Source of the DNA: Ancylobacter pratisalsi
GTDB taxonomy: Bacteria; Pseudomonadota; Alphaproteobacteria; Rhizobiales; Xanthobacteraceae
Assembly (NCBI RefSeq): GCF_010669125.1
Contig: NZ_CP048630.1
Coordinates: forward strand, 2,368,001 to 2,432,000
Direction: 5' to 3'
Length of the DNA: 64,000 nucleotides
Positions 44,364 to 53,487 of this stretch are shown here, piece after piece. Made by a program: the position numbers and the translations under genes. How positions within the stretch are numbered: the stretch's first letter is position 1; each line of letters opens with the position of its first letter. Under the pieces are notes generated by a model. That model did not search any database. It was not told where the DNA came from and saw nothing but the letters and a program-made list of their open reading frames with translations.

Positions 44364-45323
44364 TCAGCGCTCGTAATAGCCGGCCTTGATGGTGGCGCCG
44401 ATCAGGTTGACGAACAGGCGGCAGGCGGCAATCGACGAGATCCGGTTCACGTCCTTGGCCGGGGTGATCTCGACGAGATCCATGCCCACCACGCGCCCCT
44501 TGTTGACGAGGCCGTGGATCAGCTTGCGGGCCTGGTGGTAGGTCACCCCGCCCAGCGCCGGGCCGTTCACCGCCGGCATCACCGAGGGGTCCATGCCGTC
44601 GGCGTCGATGGTGATGTAGTAGCGCCCGCCGGCCGGAATGCGCTCCAGCACCGCGTCCATGCCCACATCATGCAGCTCGTAGGCGGTGATGATGTTGGCG
44701 CCGTAGGCGAGGGCGGCGTCGACCTCCTCCTGCCGGGCGCTGCCCTGGGCGCGGATGCCGATCTGGAAGATGTCCTTCACATGGTCCATCTCGGAGATGC
44801 GGCGGATCGGGCTGGAATAGCCGTCCTTCACCCCGTTCACCTCGTCGCGCCAGTCGAGATGGGCGTCGATGTGAACGAGGGTGATCGGGCCTTCCTGGTC
44901 GTCATAGGCGCGCAGCACCGGGATCGGGATGCCGTGGTCGCCGCCGAGGATGAGCGGCAGCGCGCCGGCCTTGAGGATCTTGCGCACGGCGGCTTCCGCG
45001 TTGCGGTAGCTGGTGCCGAGGTCGCGCGCATCGTTGATCACGTCGCCGCAGTCGACCATGCGGATCGGCTTGTTCATCAGCAGGGGTCCGCCAATGTCGA
45101 AGTCGTAGCGCTCAAGCGCCCGCACCGCGCGGTCGCTGGCCTGGCGGATGGCGGTCGGCGCGTTGGACTGGTCGTTGCTGACTTCCTCGATCGAGTAGGC
45201 CGAGCCATAGGGAATGCCGAGTACCGCGATGTCGGCCTGCAGCGTGTCGAGGTCGTCGGCCAGTTCGGAATAGAGGAAGCTCTTGTGGCCATGCTTGGGA
45301 GGCGTGGTGAGGCGGGCACTCAT
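44364..45323 (-). CDS. Agmatinase/arginase-family ureohydrolase
   Basis: 319 residues. The binuclear Mn site is complete: GGDHGIPIPVL, DAHLDWRDE and DADGMDPS. Hydrolyses a guanidino group to urea plus amine. The family covers agmatinase, guanidinobutyrase, proclavaminate amidinohydrolase and guanidine hydrolase. The sequence does not decide between them. Here it is the last gene after a Dpp/Opp-type importer and an RpiR regulator, so the importer probably delivers the guanidino substrate or a peptide containing it. Converges on marR. Confidence 0.9.
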   Translation of the reverse strand: MSARLTTPPKHGHKSFLYSELADDLDTLQADIAVLGIPYGSAYSIEEVSNDQSNAPTAIRQASDRAVRALERYDFDIGGPLLMNKPIRMVDCGDVINDARDLGTSYRNAEAAVRKILKAGALPLILGGDHGIPIPVLRAYDDQEGPITLVHIDAHLDWRDEVNGVKDGYSSPIRRISEMDHVKDIFQIGIRAQGSARQEEVDAALAYGANIITAYELHDVGMDAVLERIPAGGRYYITIDADGMDPSVMPAVNGPALGGVTYHQARKLIHGLVNKGRVVGMDLVEITPAKDVNRISSIAACRLFVNLIGATIKAGYYER

Positions 45324-45374
45324 GACGTTTCGTCCTTGGTGGTTTGCAAGCGGCTGTCCGCTTTCTTGGAACAG

Positions 45375-47477
45375 TTATTCGGCGGCGGCGGGCAAAGGCT
45401 CGGGCAGCACCGGGGGCCCGCGCATCAGCTCGTCCAGCGGCAGATGGCAGGCGATGGAATGGCCCGGACGGGGCTCGTGCACCGGCGGCGCGGTGGTGGC
45501 GCAGATCTCGCCGATCACGCGCGGGCACCGGGTGTGGAACACGCAGCCCGCCCGCTGCGCGCCCGAGGGCGGGCGGTCGCCGCGCAGGCGGATGCGTTCG
45601 CGCTTTTCCGCGCCGGGGGTCGGCAGCGGCACGGCGGAGAGCAGCGCCTGGGTATAGGGATGGTAGGGCGGCTGCAGCACCGCCTCCGCCGGCCCGACCT
45701 CGCAGATGCGGCCCGAATACATGACCGCGATGCGGTCGGCGATGTAGGCGACCACCGAGAGATCGTGCGAGATGAACAGGTAGGACAGGTTCAGTTCGTC
45801 GCGCAGCCGGTCCAGCAGGTTGAGCACGGTGGCCTGCACGGACACATCCAGCGCCGAAACCGGTTCGTCGCAGACGATGAAGTCCGGCTCCGTCGCCAGA
45901 GCCCGCGCAATGCCCACGCGCTGCTTCTCGCCGCCCGAGAGCTGGTGCGGGTAGCGCTCGTAATAGTCGCGCGGCAGGCCGACCCGATCGAGCAGGTCCT
46001 CCACATGCTGGCGCCGCCGCTCGGCCGGCACGTTGGTCTGCAGCTTCACCGCGCGGGCGATGGCGTTGCCGACCTTGCGCCGCGGATTGAGCGAGGAATC
46101 CGGGTTCTGGAACACGATCTGCGCCCGCTTGCGCAGTTCGTCGAGGTCCCCGGCCGGAACCTGCGCCACATCCCGGCCCTCGAAGACGATCCGCCCGGCG
46201 GAGGGGTCGATGAGGCGCAGGATGGTGCGCCCGAAGGTCGACTTTCCGCTGCCGCTTTCGCCCACAAGGCCCACCACCTCGCCGCGATGGATGTCGAGCG
46301 AGATGCCGTCGACCGCGTTCACGGTTTCGGCGCGCGCGCTCGGCCAGGGAATGATGCCTAGCTTTCGGGTCCATTCGATGCCGCCACCGAGGCGCCCGCG
46401 GGTGTAGCGCTTGGCGAGGTTCTCGGTGTGCAGCAGCGCCGGGGCGGTCGTCTCCCGCCGGCTGCGCTGCTTCGGCGCGGTGGCGGGGGCTTCCGGCCAG
46501 CCGGGCAGTCCCGCGCTTTTCCAGCAGCGCGCGCCATTGCCCTCGGCGTCGGTGGCCAGCACCTGCTCGGTGGTGGTGCAGGCCTCTTCGGCGAAGGGGC
46601 AGCGGGCGGCGAAGATGCAGCCGGGCGGGGCGTCGATCAGGTCGGGGAAGCGGCCGGGAATCGGCGCGATCGGCTTGACCTCGCCGCTTGATGTCAGGCG
46701 TGGCAGCGAGGCCAGCAGGCCCTTGGTGTAGGGATGGGAGGGGTTGCCGAGCACCACGTCCTTGGCGCCGACCTCGACCACGCGCCCGGCATAGAGCACG
46801 CAGACCCGGTCCGCGATGCGGTTCACCACGCCCAGATTGTGCGTGATGAACACCATGCCCAGCCCGCGGCTGCGCCGAAGGCTGTCGAGCAGGTCGAGGA
46901 TCTGCGCCTCCACCGTCACGTCCAGCGCGGTGGTCGGCTCGTCGAGGATCAGCAGGCGTGGATTGCACACGATGGCGGCGGCGATCAGCACACGCTGCTG
47001 CATGCCGCCCGAGAGCTGGTGCGGGTAGGCGGACGCGAGCTCGCGCGGGCCCGGCAGGCCGACCTCGCCCAGCGCCGCGATGGCCTTCTCCAGCGCGTCG
47101 GCGCGCGAGAGACCCTGATGGTAGACCAGCGGCTCGGCCACCTGCTCGCCGATCCTGAGGCTGGGATTGAGCGAGGTGAACGGGTCCTGGAACACCATGC
47201 CGATCGCCCGTCCGCGCAGGTCGCGCCGGCTCGGCTCGTCCAGCCCGATCAGCTCGCGGTCCTCGAAGCGGATCGAGCCGGCGAGTCCGGCCTCGGGGCC
47301 GAGCAGGCCCATGGCGGCGAGCGCGATCGAACTCTTGCCGGAGCCGGATTCGCCGACCACGGCCAGCGTCTGCCCGGCATGGACGTCGAAGCTGACCGCG
47401 TTCAGCGCGCGCAGCGGGCCGCGGCCGGTGCTGTAGGTGAGGGTAAGGTCCGTGACGGACAGCAAGGGGGAGGTCAT
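45375..47477 (-). CDS. Fused dipeptide-type ABC ATPase (DppD-DppF in one chain)
   Basis: 700 residues with two complete nucleotide-binding domains. The first has GESGSGKSSIALAAMGLL, LSGGMQQRVLIAAAIV and LLILDEPTTALDVT. The second has GESGSGKSTFGRTILRL, LSGGEKQRVGIARAL and FIVCDEPVSALDVS. Each domain ends in the oligopeptide-type C-terminal extension with conserved cysteines (GCIFAARCPFAEEAC and GCVFHTRCP), which may hold an iron-sulfur cluster as in DppD. The ATG at 47477 overlaps the permease stop by one base (TGATG). The longer upstream frame belongs to the permease region. Confidence 0.93.
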   Translation of the reverse strand: MTSPLLSVTDLTLTYSTGRGPLRALNAVSFDVHAGQTLAVVGESGSGKSSIALAAMGLLGPEAGLAGSIRFEDRELIGLDEPSRRDLRGRAIGMVFQDPFTSLNPSLRIGEQVAEPLVYHQGLSRADALEKAIAALGEVGLPGPRELASAYPHQLSGGMQQRVLIAAAIVCNPRLLILDEPTTALDVTVEAQILDLLDSLRRSRGLGMVFITHNLGVVNRIADRVCVLYAGRVVEVGAKDVVLGNPSHPYTKGLLASLPRLTSSGEVKPIAPIPGRFPDLIDAPPGCIFAARCPFAEEACTTTEQVLATDAEGNGARCWKSAGLPGWPEAPATAPKQRSRRETTAPALLHTENLAKRYTRGRLGGGIEWTRKLGIIPWPSARAETVNAVDGISLDIHRGEVVGLVGESGSGKSTFGRTILRLIDPSAGRIVFEGRDVAQVPAGDLDELRKRAQIVFQNPDSSLNPRRKVGNAIARAVKLQTNVPAERRRQHVEDLLDRVGLPRDYYERYPHQLSGGEKQRVGIARALATEPDFIVCDEPVSALDVSVQATVLNLLDRLRDELNLSYLFISHDLSVVAYIADRIAVMYSGRICEVGPAEAVLQPPYHPYTQALLSAVPLPTPGAEKRERIRLRGDRPPSGAQRAGCVFHTRCPRVIGEICATTAPPVHEPRPGHSIACHLPLDELMRGPPVLPEPLPAAAE

Positions 47478-48358
47478 CAGCCGCCTTTCCGCTGCATGCG
47501 CGGGTCGAGCACTTCGCGCAGGCCGTCGCCGAGCAGGTTCACCGCGATGACGGTGATGCCCATGGCGATGCCGGGCGCGAGCGCGACCCAGGGGGCGCGA
47601 TCGATGAGGGGACGGGCTTCGGAGATCATCAGCCCCCAGTCGGAGCTGGGGGGTTGGGCGCCGAGGCCGATGAAGGACAGCGCCGCTCCGAGCAGGATGG
47701 CGAAGGTCACGCGCAGGCTGGCTTCCACCATGATCGGTGGCCAGGCATTGGGCAGGATCTCCGCGTGCAGGATGTAGGCGGAGTGCTCGCCGCGCGCGCG
47801 GGCGGCCTGCACGAATTCCTCGCCGGCCAGATCCAGCGTGACCGAGCGGGTAAGGCGCACCGTGCTCGGCACATAGACGATGCCGACCGCGAGGATCAGC
47901 TTCCACAGCGAGGGCGGGGTCACCGCCAGGATCAGCAGGCCCAGCATGATCGGGGGGAAGGACAGCAGCACGTCGGTGACGCGCATCACCGCCTCGTCGA
48001 TCGTCCCGCGCCGGTAGCCCGCCCACAGGCCGAGCGGCACGCCGATGGCAAGGCTCACCGCCGTGGCGGCGAAGCCCATCAGCAGCGACAGCCGCGCACC
48101 CATCAGCGTGCGGCTCAGCACGTCGCGGCCGAACTCGTCGGTGCCGAACCAGTGGGCGAGGCTCGGCGGCTTCAGCCGGCTGAGAATGCTCATCTCGTCG
48201 AAGCGGTAGGGCGCGATCCACGGCGCGGCGATCGCCACGCCGATCAGCAGCGCCAGCACCAGCGCGCCGACCACCAGCTTGGGGTTGGCCCCGGCCAGCA
48301 GGGAGCGCGGGCGCCGTGCGGCCCCGGCTTTCACAGCGTCAGCTTTCGACATGGCCAT
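47477..48358 (-). CDS. Dipeptide-type ABC permease (DppC-like)
   Basis: 293 residues. The N-terminal OppC-type segment is followed by FGTDEFGRDVLSRTLMGARLSLLMG and an EAA loop with EEFVQAARARGEHSAYILHAEILPN. The end, LSFIGLGAQPPSSDWGLMISEARP, is diagnostic of DppC/OppC. The start overlaps the upstream permease by 20 bp (or 14 bp if the second Met at 48352 is used). Second of two permeases. Confidence 0.92.
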   Translation of the reverse strand: MAMSKADAVKAGAARRPRSLLAGANPKLVVGALVLALLIGVAIAAPWIAPYRFDEMSILSRLKPPSLAHWFGTDEFGRDVLSRTLMGARLSLLMGFAATAVSLAIGVPLGLWAGYRRGTIDEAVMRVTDVLLSFPPIMLGLLILAVTPPSLWKLILAVGIVYVPSTVRLTRSVTLDLAGEEFVQAARARGEHSAYILHAEILPNAWPPIMVEASLRVTFAILLGAALSFIGLGAQPPSSDWGLMISEARPLIDRAPWVALAPGIAMGITVIAVNLLGDGLREVLDPRMQRKGG

Positions 48359-49295
48359 ACCGGATCTTCGGGTTGAAATAGGCGTAGAGCAGGTCGGCGA
48401 TCAGGTTCGCGAAGCAGTAGACCCCCGCGATCAGCAGGATGCCGGCCTGGATGAGGGGCAGGTCGTGGCGCTCGATGGCGAAGAGCAGCAGACGGCCGAT
48501 GCCCGGATAGGAGAACACCGCCTCGACCACGACGATGTTGCCGAGCAGCCAGCCCACATCGATCGCGAGCACGGTGATGGTCGGCAGCAGCGCGTTGCGC
48601 AGCGCGTGGCGGCGGATGATCACGCCTTCCGGCAGCCCCTTGGCGCGGGCGTTGCGCACATAGTTGGAGCGCAGCGTCTCGATCATCGAGGAGCGCGTGA
48701 GGCGCGAGACATGGGCGATGAGGGTGAAGGTCAGCGTCAGCGAGGGCAGCACCAGATGTGAGGCCCAGGGCCAGAACCCCTGCGAGATATTGCCCGCGCC
48801 CCCGCTCGGCAGCCATTCCAGATAGCGCGCGAACACGATGATGGCGACGATGGCCCAGAAGAACTCGGGCACCGAAACGCCGACATAGGAGAACACCGAC
48901 ACCGCGTGATCGGTGAACCTGTTCTGGCGGATCGCCGCGAGCACGCCGAGCACGATGCCGAAGAAGGCGACCATGACGAAGGCGATGGAGGCGAGCAGCG
49001 CCGAGGACTTGAAGGCTTCCCAGATCAGCGGGCCAACCGGGCGCTCCATGATCAGCGAGTTGCCGAGATCCCCGCTCAGCACCCCACCCGCCCAGCGCCA
49101 GTACTGCACATAGGCCGGCGCATCGAGGCCGAGCTTGTGCTCGATGGCCAGGATCGTGGCATCGTCGGCGAACTGGCCGGCGAGGATATGGGCGACGTTG
49201 CCCGGCATCACCTGGGTGATGGCGAACACCAGCACCGACATCACGACGAGGATCGCGGCGATACCGAACAGGCGCATGATCACGTAACGGACCAT
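48339..49295 (-). CDS. Dipeptide-type ABC permease (DppB-like)
   Basis: 318 residues. Opens with YVIMRLFGIAAILVVMSVLVFAI and has the family loop RNARAKGLPEGVIIRRHALRNALLPTITV. Six membrane helices. It forms a heterodimeric channel with the DppC-like protein. About 190 bp separate it from the substrate-binding gene, and that gap contains a hairpin. Confidence 0.92.
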   Translation of the reverse strand: MVRYVIMRLFGIAAILVVMSVLVFAITQVMPGNVAHILAGQFADDATILAIEHKLGLDAPAYVQYWRWAGGVLSGDLGNSLIMERPVGPLIWEAFKSSALLASIAFVMVAFFGIVLGVLAAIRQNRFTDHAVSVFSYVGVSVPEFFWAIVAIIVFARYLEWLPSGGAGNISQGFWPWASHLVLPSLTLTFTLIAHVSRLTRSSMIETLRSNYVRNARAKGLPEGVIIRRHALRNALLPTITVLAIDVGWLLGNIVVVEAVFSYPGIGRLLLFAIERHDLPLIQAGILLIAGVYCFANLIADLLYAYFNPKIRYGHVES

Positions 49296-49445
49296 CGGTC
49301 ATCCCGGGCAGCACGGACCCGCGACAGGCGGGCTCCGTTATGGAAACGCGTGGGTAAGACGCGCCCGGCACCGGCCGCACCGGTGAGGGTGACGGCGGGC
49401 CGGGCCGGTCTTCAGGGCGGCACGTCCTTCAGGTCGTGGTTCCCG

Positions 49446-49470
49446 CGGGCGGCACGCGAGGCGCCGCCCG
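49446..49470 (-). other. Intercistronic hairpin after the substrate-binding gene
   Basis: CGGGCGGC and GCCGCCCG (8-bp stem, 9-base loop) lie 11 bp beyond the substrate-binding gene's stop on the minus strand. Such hairpins commonly protect the upstream message and reduce expression of the permease genes; no T-run follows. Confidence 0.45.
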
Positions 49471-49481
49471 GCGGGGCCAGC

Positions 49482-50981
49482 TCACTGAACGGTGGTCTCG
49501 CGCAGGTCGAGCCACATCATCGGGCTGGAGGCGAAGCCCTTCACGTTCTTGCGGTAGGCATTGACGTGGTTCAGCACGTAGGGGATCGCCCCGGCGGGGG
49601 TTTCCTCGGCCAGCGCCTGGAACTGCTTGTAGAGAGCGGCGCGCTCTTCCTCGGTCTTGGCGGCGCGGGCGTCGTCCAGAACCTTGTCGATGGCCGGGTT
49701 GTTGTAGTTCCACAGCTGGGTGTTCCACGAACCCGTGGAGTGGAAGAAGGGGTAGATCGAGGTGTCGATGGTCGGTCGGCTGAAGAAGCCGTCGGTGTAG
49801 AACGCCGCCTTGCCCTCGATTTCCTTCACGAACTTGTCCCACGGCACGCGTTGGATATCGACCTTGATACCGACGGGGGCGAGGAACTCCTTGGCGGCGA
49901 TGCCGAGGCGCTCACGCGTCGGGCGACCGACCGGCACGTAGAGCGTGGTCTCGAAACCATCGGGGAAGCCGGCCTCGGCCAGCAGCTTCTTCGCGCCCTC
50001 GACATCGGGGGGCGAGATCGGGATGTCCTTGTTGTAGTAGGGGTGCGAGGGCGGGATCATGGTGTGGGTCGGCGTGCCCTGGCCATACAGGGCGACCTCG
50101 ACCAGCGCGGGCTTGTCCAGCGCCATCAGCACCGCCTTGCGCACGCGCGCGTCGTCGAACGGCTTCTTCGCCGCGTTCATGATCAGGCCGTCCCAGGTCG
50201 AGGTCGGCGTGGCGTCGACGGTGACGTCGGGGTTCTTCTTCATCTGGTCGATGGATTCGAGCGGCAGGCTCCACACCAGATCGATGTCGCCGGTTTCCAG
50301 CGCGGCGATCTGGGCGGCGCTTTCCGGCATGATGCGGAACGTCACCGCGTCGAGCTTGGGCTCGCCCTTGATGTAGTAGTCCGGGTTCTTCACCAGCTCG
50401 ACGCGGTCGCCGGGGGTGAAGGACTTGAACATGAACGGCCCGGTGCCGATCGGGTGGGTCGCCACGGTGTCGAATTCGTCGCGCTTCATGATGCGGACCT
50501 GACGGTCCCCGAACAGCTCGGCGAAGCCCGAATAGGGGATCTTCAGCTTGAAGACGATGGTCTCCTTGTCCGGCGTCTCGATGCTCTCGACGAGGTCGAA
50601 GTTCACCCGCGCGGTCGAGCCGGTGGCCTTGTCCTTGATGCGCTCGATGGTGGCCTTGACGTCCTCGGCCTCAAGCGGGCTGCCGTCATGGAACTTCACA
50701 CCGGGGCGCAGCTTGAAGGTCCAGGTCTTCTGATCGTCGCTCTTGGTCCAGCTCTCGGCCAGATCCGGCTTCACGCTGCCCTTGCCGTCGACTTCGGTCA
50801 GGCCGCTGAAGATCAGGAAGTTCATGATGTACTCTTCGCCGAGCTTGGTCTTGGCGGCGTCGAGTGTGTTCAGGTTCGAGGGGATGGCGACGCGCAGATT
50901 GCCGTCGGCCATCGCAGGTGCCATCAGTGCGGTCATGCTGATCGCAGCCGCGCCCAGGGCGCCGATAAGTCGTTTCTTCAT
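49482..50981 (-). CDS. Dipeptide-type ABC substrate-binding protein (SBP_bac_5)
   Basis: 499 residues from ATG 50981, preceded by AAGGAG. The signal peptide is KKRLIGALGAAAISMTALMA with cleavage near AMA-DG. Family segments include NTLDAAKTKLGEEY, LAESWTKSDDQKTWTFKLRPGVKFHDGSPL and ADVKATIERI-type wording. Binds peptides, opines, or in some members guanidino compounds and nickel; ligand unknown. The frame open upstream to 51206 has no coding resemblance. Follows the RpiR regulator on the same strand. Confidence 0.93.
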   Translation of the reverse strand: MKKRLIGALGAAAISMTALMAPAMADGNLRVAIPSNLNTLDAAKTKLGEEYIMNFLIFSGLTEVDGKGSVKPDLAESWTKSDDQKTWTFKLRPGVKFHDGSPLEAEDVKATIERIKDKATGSTARVNFDLVESIETPDKETIVFKLKIPYSGFAELFGDRQVRIMKRDEFDTVATHPIGTGPFMFKSFTPGDRVELVKNPDYYIKGEPKLDAVTFRIMPESAAQIAALETGDIDLVWSLPLESIDQMKKNPDVTVDATPTSTWDGLIMNAAKKPFDDARVRKAVLMALDKPALVEVALYGQGTPTHTMIPPSHPYYNKDIPISPPDVEGAKKLLAEAGFPDGFETTLYVPVGRPTRERLGIAAKEFLAPVGIKVDIQRVPWDKFVKEIEGKAAFYTDGFFSRPTIDTSIYPFFHSTGSWNTQLWNYNNPAIDKVLDDARAAKTEEERAALYKQFQALAEETPAGAIPYVLNHVNAYRKNVKGFASSPMMWLDLRETTVQ

Positions 50982-51111
50982 TCCCAACTCCTTCCAGGTC
51001 TTCGTTTGTACTCGCCAGGTATTGTCCGTGCCTGGCGTTTCTCGGTGCGTGCCCGGCGCCGCGCGCGGCGCCGGGTGCGGTTCGGTGTCCCCGCGGAGCA
51101 GGGGCCTTCCG

Positions 51112-52092
51112 TCAGCCTTCGTCCGCATGGACAACGGCGTCGGCGGACGGATGAACGGCGGTGGATGCCTGCGCCGGATCGGGGCGAACCCGTTCCGGGG
51201 CGGCAAAGGCCGGCAGTGCTTCCTCCTCGCCCCACCACACGCCCAGCTCCCACAGCTTGGCCTCGGAGCGCGCGACCGAGGCGGCGACGTCGCCCGGATG
51301 CAGGCCGGCGATGAGCGCGACCAGCGTCTCGCACACCGCGAAGGCGGGCGTGACGGTGTCGAAGAACGAGGGCGACTGGCACGGCGTCAGCAGGGTGAGA
51401 TGGGCGAGCCGGCTGATCGCATTGGCCTCGCTGTCGGTGATGGCGATCACCCGCACCCCCTGCCGGCGGGCGAAGGCGGTGGCCTCGATCACGTGGCGGG
51501 CGGCGGGTCGGTAGCAGATGACCAGCAGGACATCGCCGGGCGCGGCGTCCAGCATGTTGGGGTGGCCGACGCCGCCGGTGGCGTCGAGCAGGATCGACCG
51601 GCTATCGAAGAACGACAGCAGATAGTTGAACTGGAACGCCACCGGGAACGAGGAGCGGTGGCCCAGGCAGTAAATCCGCCGCGCCGCCACCATGTCGCGC
51701 GCGGCCTCGGCCAGCCGCTCGACGCGCGAGGGCGTGGCGACCTCGCTCAGATGCACGGCAAGTCGCTCCAGCATCTCGGTGGCGACGCCGGCATTGCCGA
51801 CTTCGCGATGGCGGCGCACGAGGTTCTCGGCCCGCCCGCCATAGGCCACGGGGGCCTCGCGCAGGGCGGCGGCGTGGATCGCGCGCACCTCATCATAGCC
51901 GGGCAGGCCCATGTGCTGGGCAAAGCGGGTCATGGTGGCCGGAGGCACCCCGGCGCGGCGCGCCTGCTCGCGCATCGACAGCAGGGCGACGTCCTCGGGA
52001 TGGTCGAGCACGTAGCTGGCAGCCACCCGGATCCTGCCGGGCAGCTCGTCGAACTGCTGCTTTACCTTGGTAACGAAGTCGATGCGCTCCAT
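51112..52092 (-). CDS. MurR/RpiR-family transcriptional regulator
   Basis: 326 residues from ATG 52092. The N-terminal RpiR HTH contains LPGRIRVAASYVLDHPEDVALLSMREQARRAGVPPATMTRFA, followed by a SIS domain (RIYCLGHRSSFPVAFQF, DVLLVICYRPAARHVIEA) that binds a phosphosugar or similar ligand. The C-terminal ~25 residues after the SIS domain are unusual and proline/alanine-rich. Likely controls the Dpp-type transporter and ureohydrolase genes lying downstream on the same strand. A TTTGT-N10-ACAAA repeat lies upstream. Confidence 0.9.
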   Translation of the reverse strand: MERIDFVTKVKQQFDELPGRIRVAASYVLDHPEDVALLSMREQARRAGVPPATMTRFAQHMGLPGYDEVRAIHAAALREAPVAYGGRAENLVRRHREVGNAGVATEMLERLAVHLSEVATPSRVERLAEAARDMVAARRIYCLGHRSSFPVAFQFNYLLSFFDSRSILLDATGGVGHPNMLDAAPGDVLLVICYRPAARHVIEATAFARRQGVRVIAITDSEANAISRLAHLTLLTPCQSPSFFDTVTPAFAVCETLVALIAGLHPGDVAASVARSEAKLWELGVWWGEEEALPAFAAPERVRPDPAQASTAVHPSADAVVHADEG

Positions 52093-52130
52093 GGCCGCGA
52101 CGATAGAAGGGCGTTTCGTGCCTTGCAACA

Positions 52131-52150
52131 TTTGTTTCAAGATACACAAA
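52131..52150. promoter_or_regulatory. Inverted repeat TTTGT-N10-ACAAA upstream of RpiR gene
   Basis: Five-base arms in an AT-rich patch 39 bp before the regulator start. It is a possible autoregulatory site, weak because of the short arms. Confidence 0.3.
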
Positions 52151-52250
52151 ATTTGGTCTATTTGATCCAGAATTGAGCAGGATTCCGTCCAGCGCTGCCC
52201 AGTTCCAAGGCAGATGCGGGCGCTCATGTCCGGCCCCGATCCTGCCGCCC

Positions 52251-53387
52251 TCACGCCAGCTGCGCGCGGGCGATGATGTTGCGCTGGATCTCGGACGAGC
52301 CCTCATAGATGCGCAGGATGCGGGCATCGCGCACATAGCGCTCCAGCGGCAGGTCCTGCGCATAGCCATAGCCGCCGTGGATCTGCAGCGCCTGGTCGGT
52401 CACGCGCCCGGCCATCTCGGAGGCGAACAGCTTCGCCATCGCGGCCTGCTGCGAGAAGCGCTCCTGGCGGGTGCGCAGATGCGCCGCGCGCAGGCTCAGA
52501 AGGCGCGCCGCCTCAAGATCGGTCGCCATGTCCGCCAGCATCCATTGCAGCCCCTGGAACCGCGCGATCGGCTCGCCCTCGACCTGCCGCACCTTCAGCC
52601 AGCCGCGGGTGGCCTCCAGCGCGGCGCCGGCGATGCCGGTGGCGGTGGCGGCGACCTCGACGCGGCCATTGTCCAGCACCTTCATCGCGGTACGGAAGCC
52701 GCTGCCCTCCGGGCCCAGCCGGCACGTGGCGGGGATGAGGCAATCGTCGAAGCGGACCTCGAACACATGCCCGCCGCGCAGCCCCATGGTCGGCTCGGGA
52801 GCGCTGACACTCACCCCCGGTGTCGCCCGTTCGACGACGAAAGCACTGATGCCGCGCGCCTTGGCGGCGGGGTCGGTGAGCGCGAACACCACCAGGAAGT
52901 CGGCGTGGGCGGCGTTGGAAATGAAGTGTTTGGTGCCGGTCAGCCGGTAGGCCTCGCCCGCGCGCACGGCCCGCGTGCTCATGTCGGCGGGGTTGGAGCC
53001 CGCGCGCGGCTCGGTCAGCGCGAAGGCGCCAAGGCGGCTGCCCGCCGCCGCCTCCGGCAGCCAGCGCCCGCGCTGGGCGTCGTCGCCGCCGATGAGGATG
53101 GCGTCGGTGGCGAGGAAATGGGCGGTCAGCATCGAGGTGGTGGAGGCGCAGGCGCCCGCGAGTGCTTCCACCGCGAGATAGAGCGCCACCGCCGAGACGC
53201 CGGCCCCGCCCCACGCTTCCGGCAGGTTCATGCCGGTGAGGCCGATGCCCGCCAGCGCCGGCAGGTGCTCGCCGGCGAACCGCCTCTCGGCGTCGATCGC
53301 CCGTGCGTGGGGCGCGATCTGCTCGCCCGCAAAGCGGGTGATCGCGTCGGCAATGGCGCGGTCGTCGTCGGTGGTGAAAGGGGTCAT
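52251..53387 (-). CDS. Acyl-CoA dehydrogenase
   Basis: 378 residues from ATG 53387 (MTPFTTDDDRAIADAI). FAD- and substrate-site segments: GAFALTEPRAGSNPADM, LTGTKHFISNAAHADFLVVF, and near the C-terminus QALQIHGGYGYAQDLPLERYVRDARILRIYEGSSEIQ. The Glu of IYEGSSE is the usual catalytic base of short- and medium-chain enzymes. Divergent from the LysR gene with an AT-rich 100-bp promoter region between. It is probably controlled by that regulator together with the urocanase-like operon; the CoA substrate is unknown. Confidence 0.93.
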   Translation of the reverse strand: MTPFTTDDDRAIADAITRFAGEQIAPHARAIDAERRFAGEHLPALAGIGLTGMNLPEAWGGAGVSAVALYLAVEALAGACASTTSMLTAHFLATDAILIGGDDAQRGRWLPEAAAGSRLGAFALTEPRAGSNPADMSTRAVRAGEAYRLTGTKHFISNAAHADFLVVFALTDPAAKARGISAFVVERATPGVSVSAPEPTMGLRGGHVFEVRFDDCLIPATCRLGPEGSGFRTAMKVLDNGRVEVAATATGIAGAALEATRGWLKVRQVEGEPIARFQGLQWMLADMATDLEAARLLSLRAAHLRTRQERFSQQAAMAKLFASEMAGRVTDQALQIHGGYGYAQDLPLERYVRDARILRIYEGSSEIQRNIIARAQLA

Positions 53388-53487
53388 GGGGGCTCGCCAG
53401 CTGAAGGACGGGTGAGCTTGACACTCCCTCTCAATTAACAAAAATATCGGCTTTTCATAATCTGAATAACTTCAGGTAATTCAAGAC

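Noticed and set aside
48906..51314. 802-codon plus-strand open frame opposite the Dpp-type genes
   Set aside because: Same kind of GC-driven antisense frame; no motifs, and the minus-strand binding protein and permease are clear.
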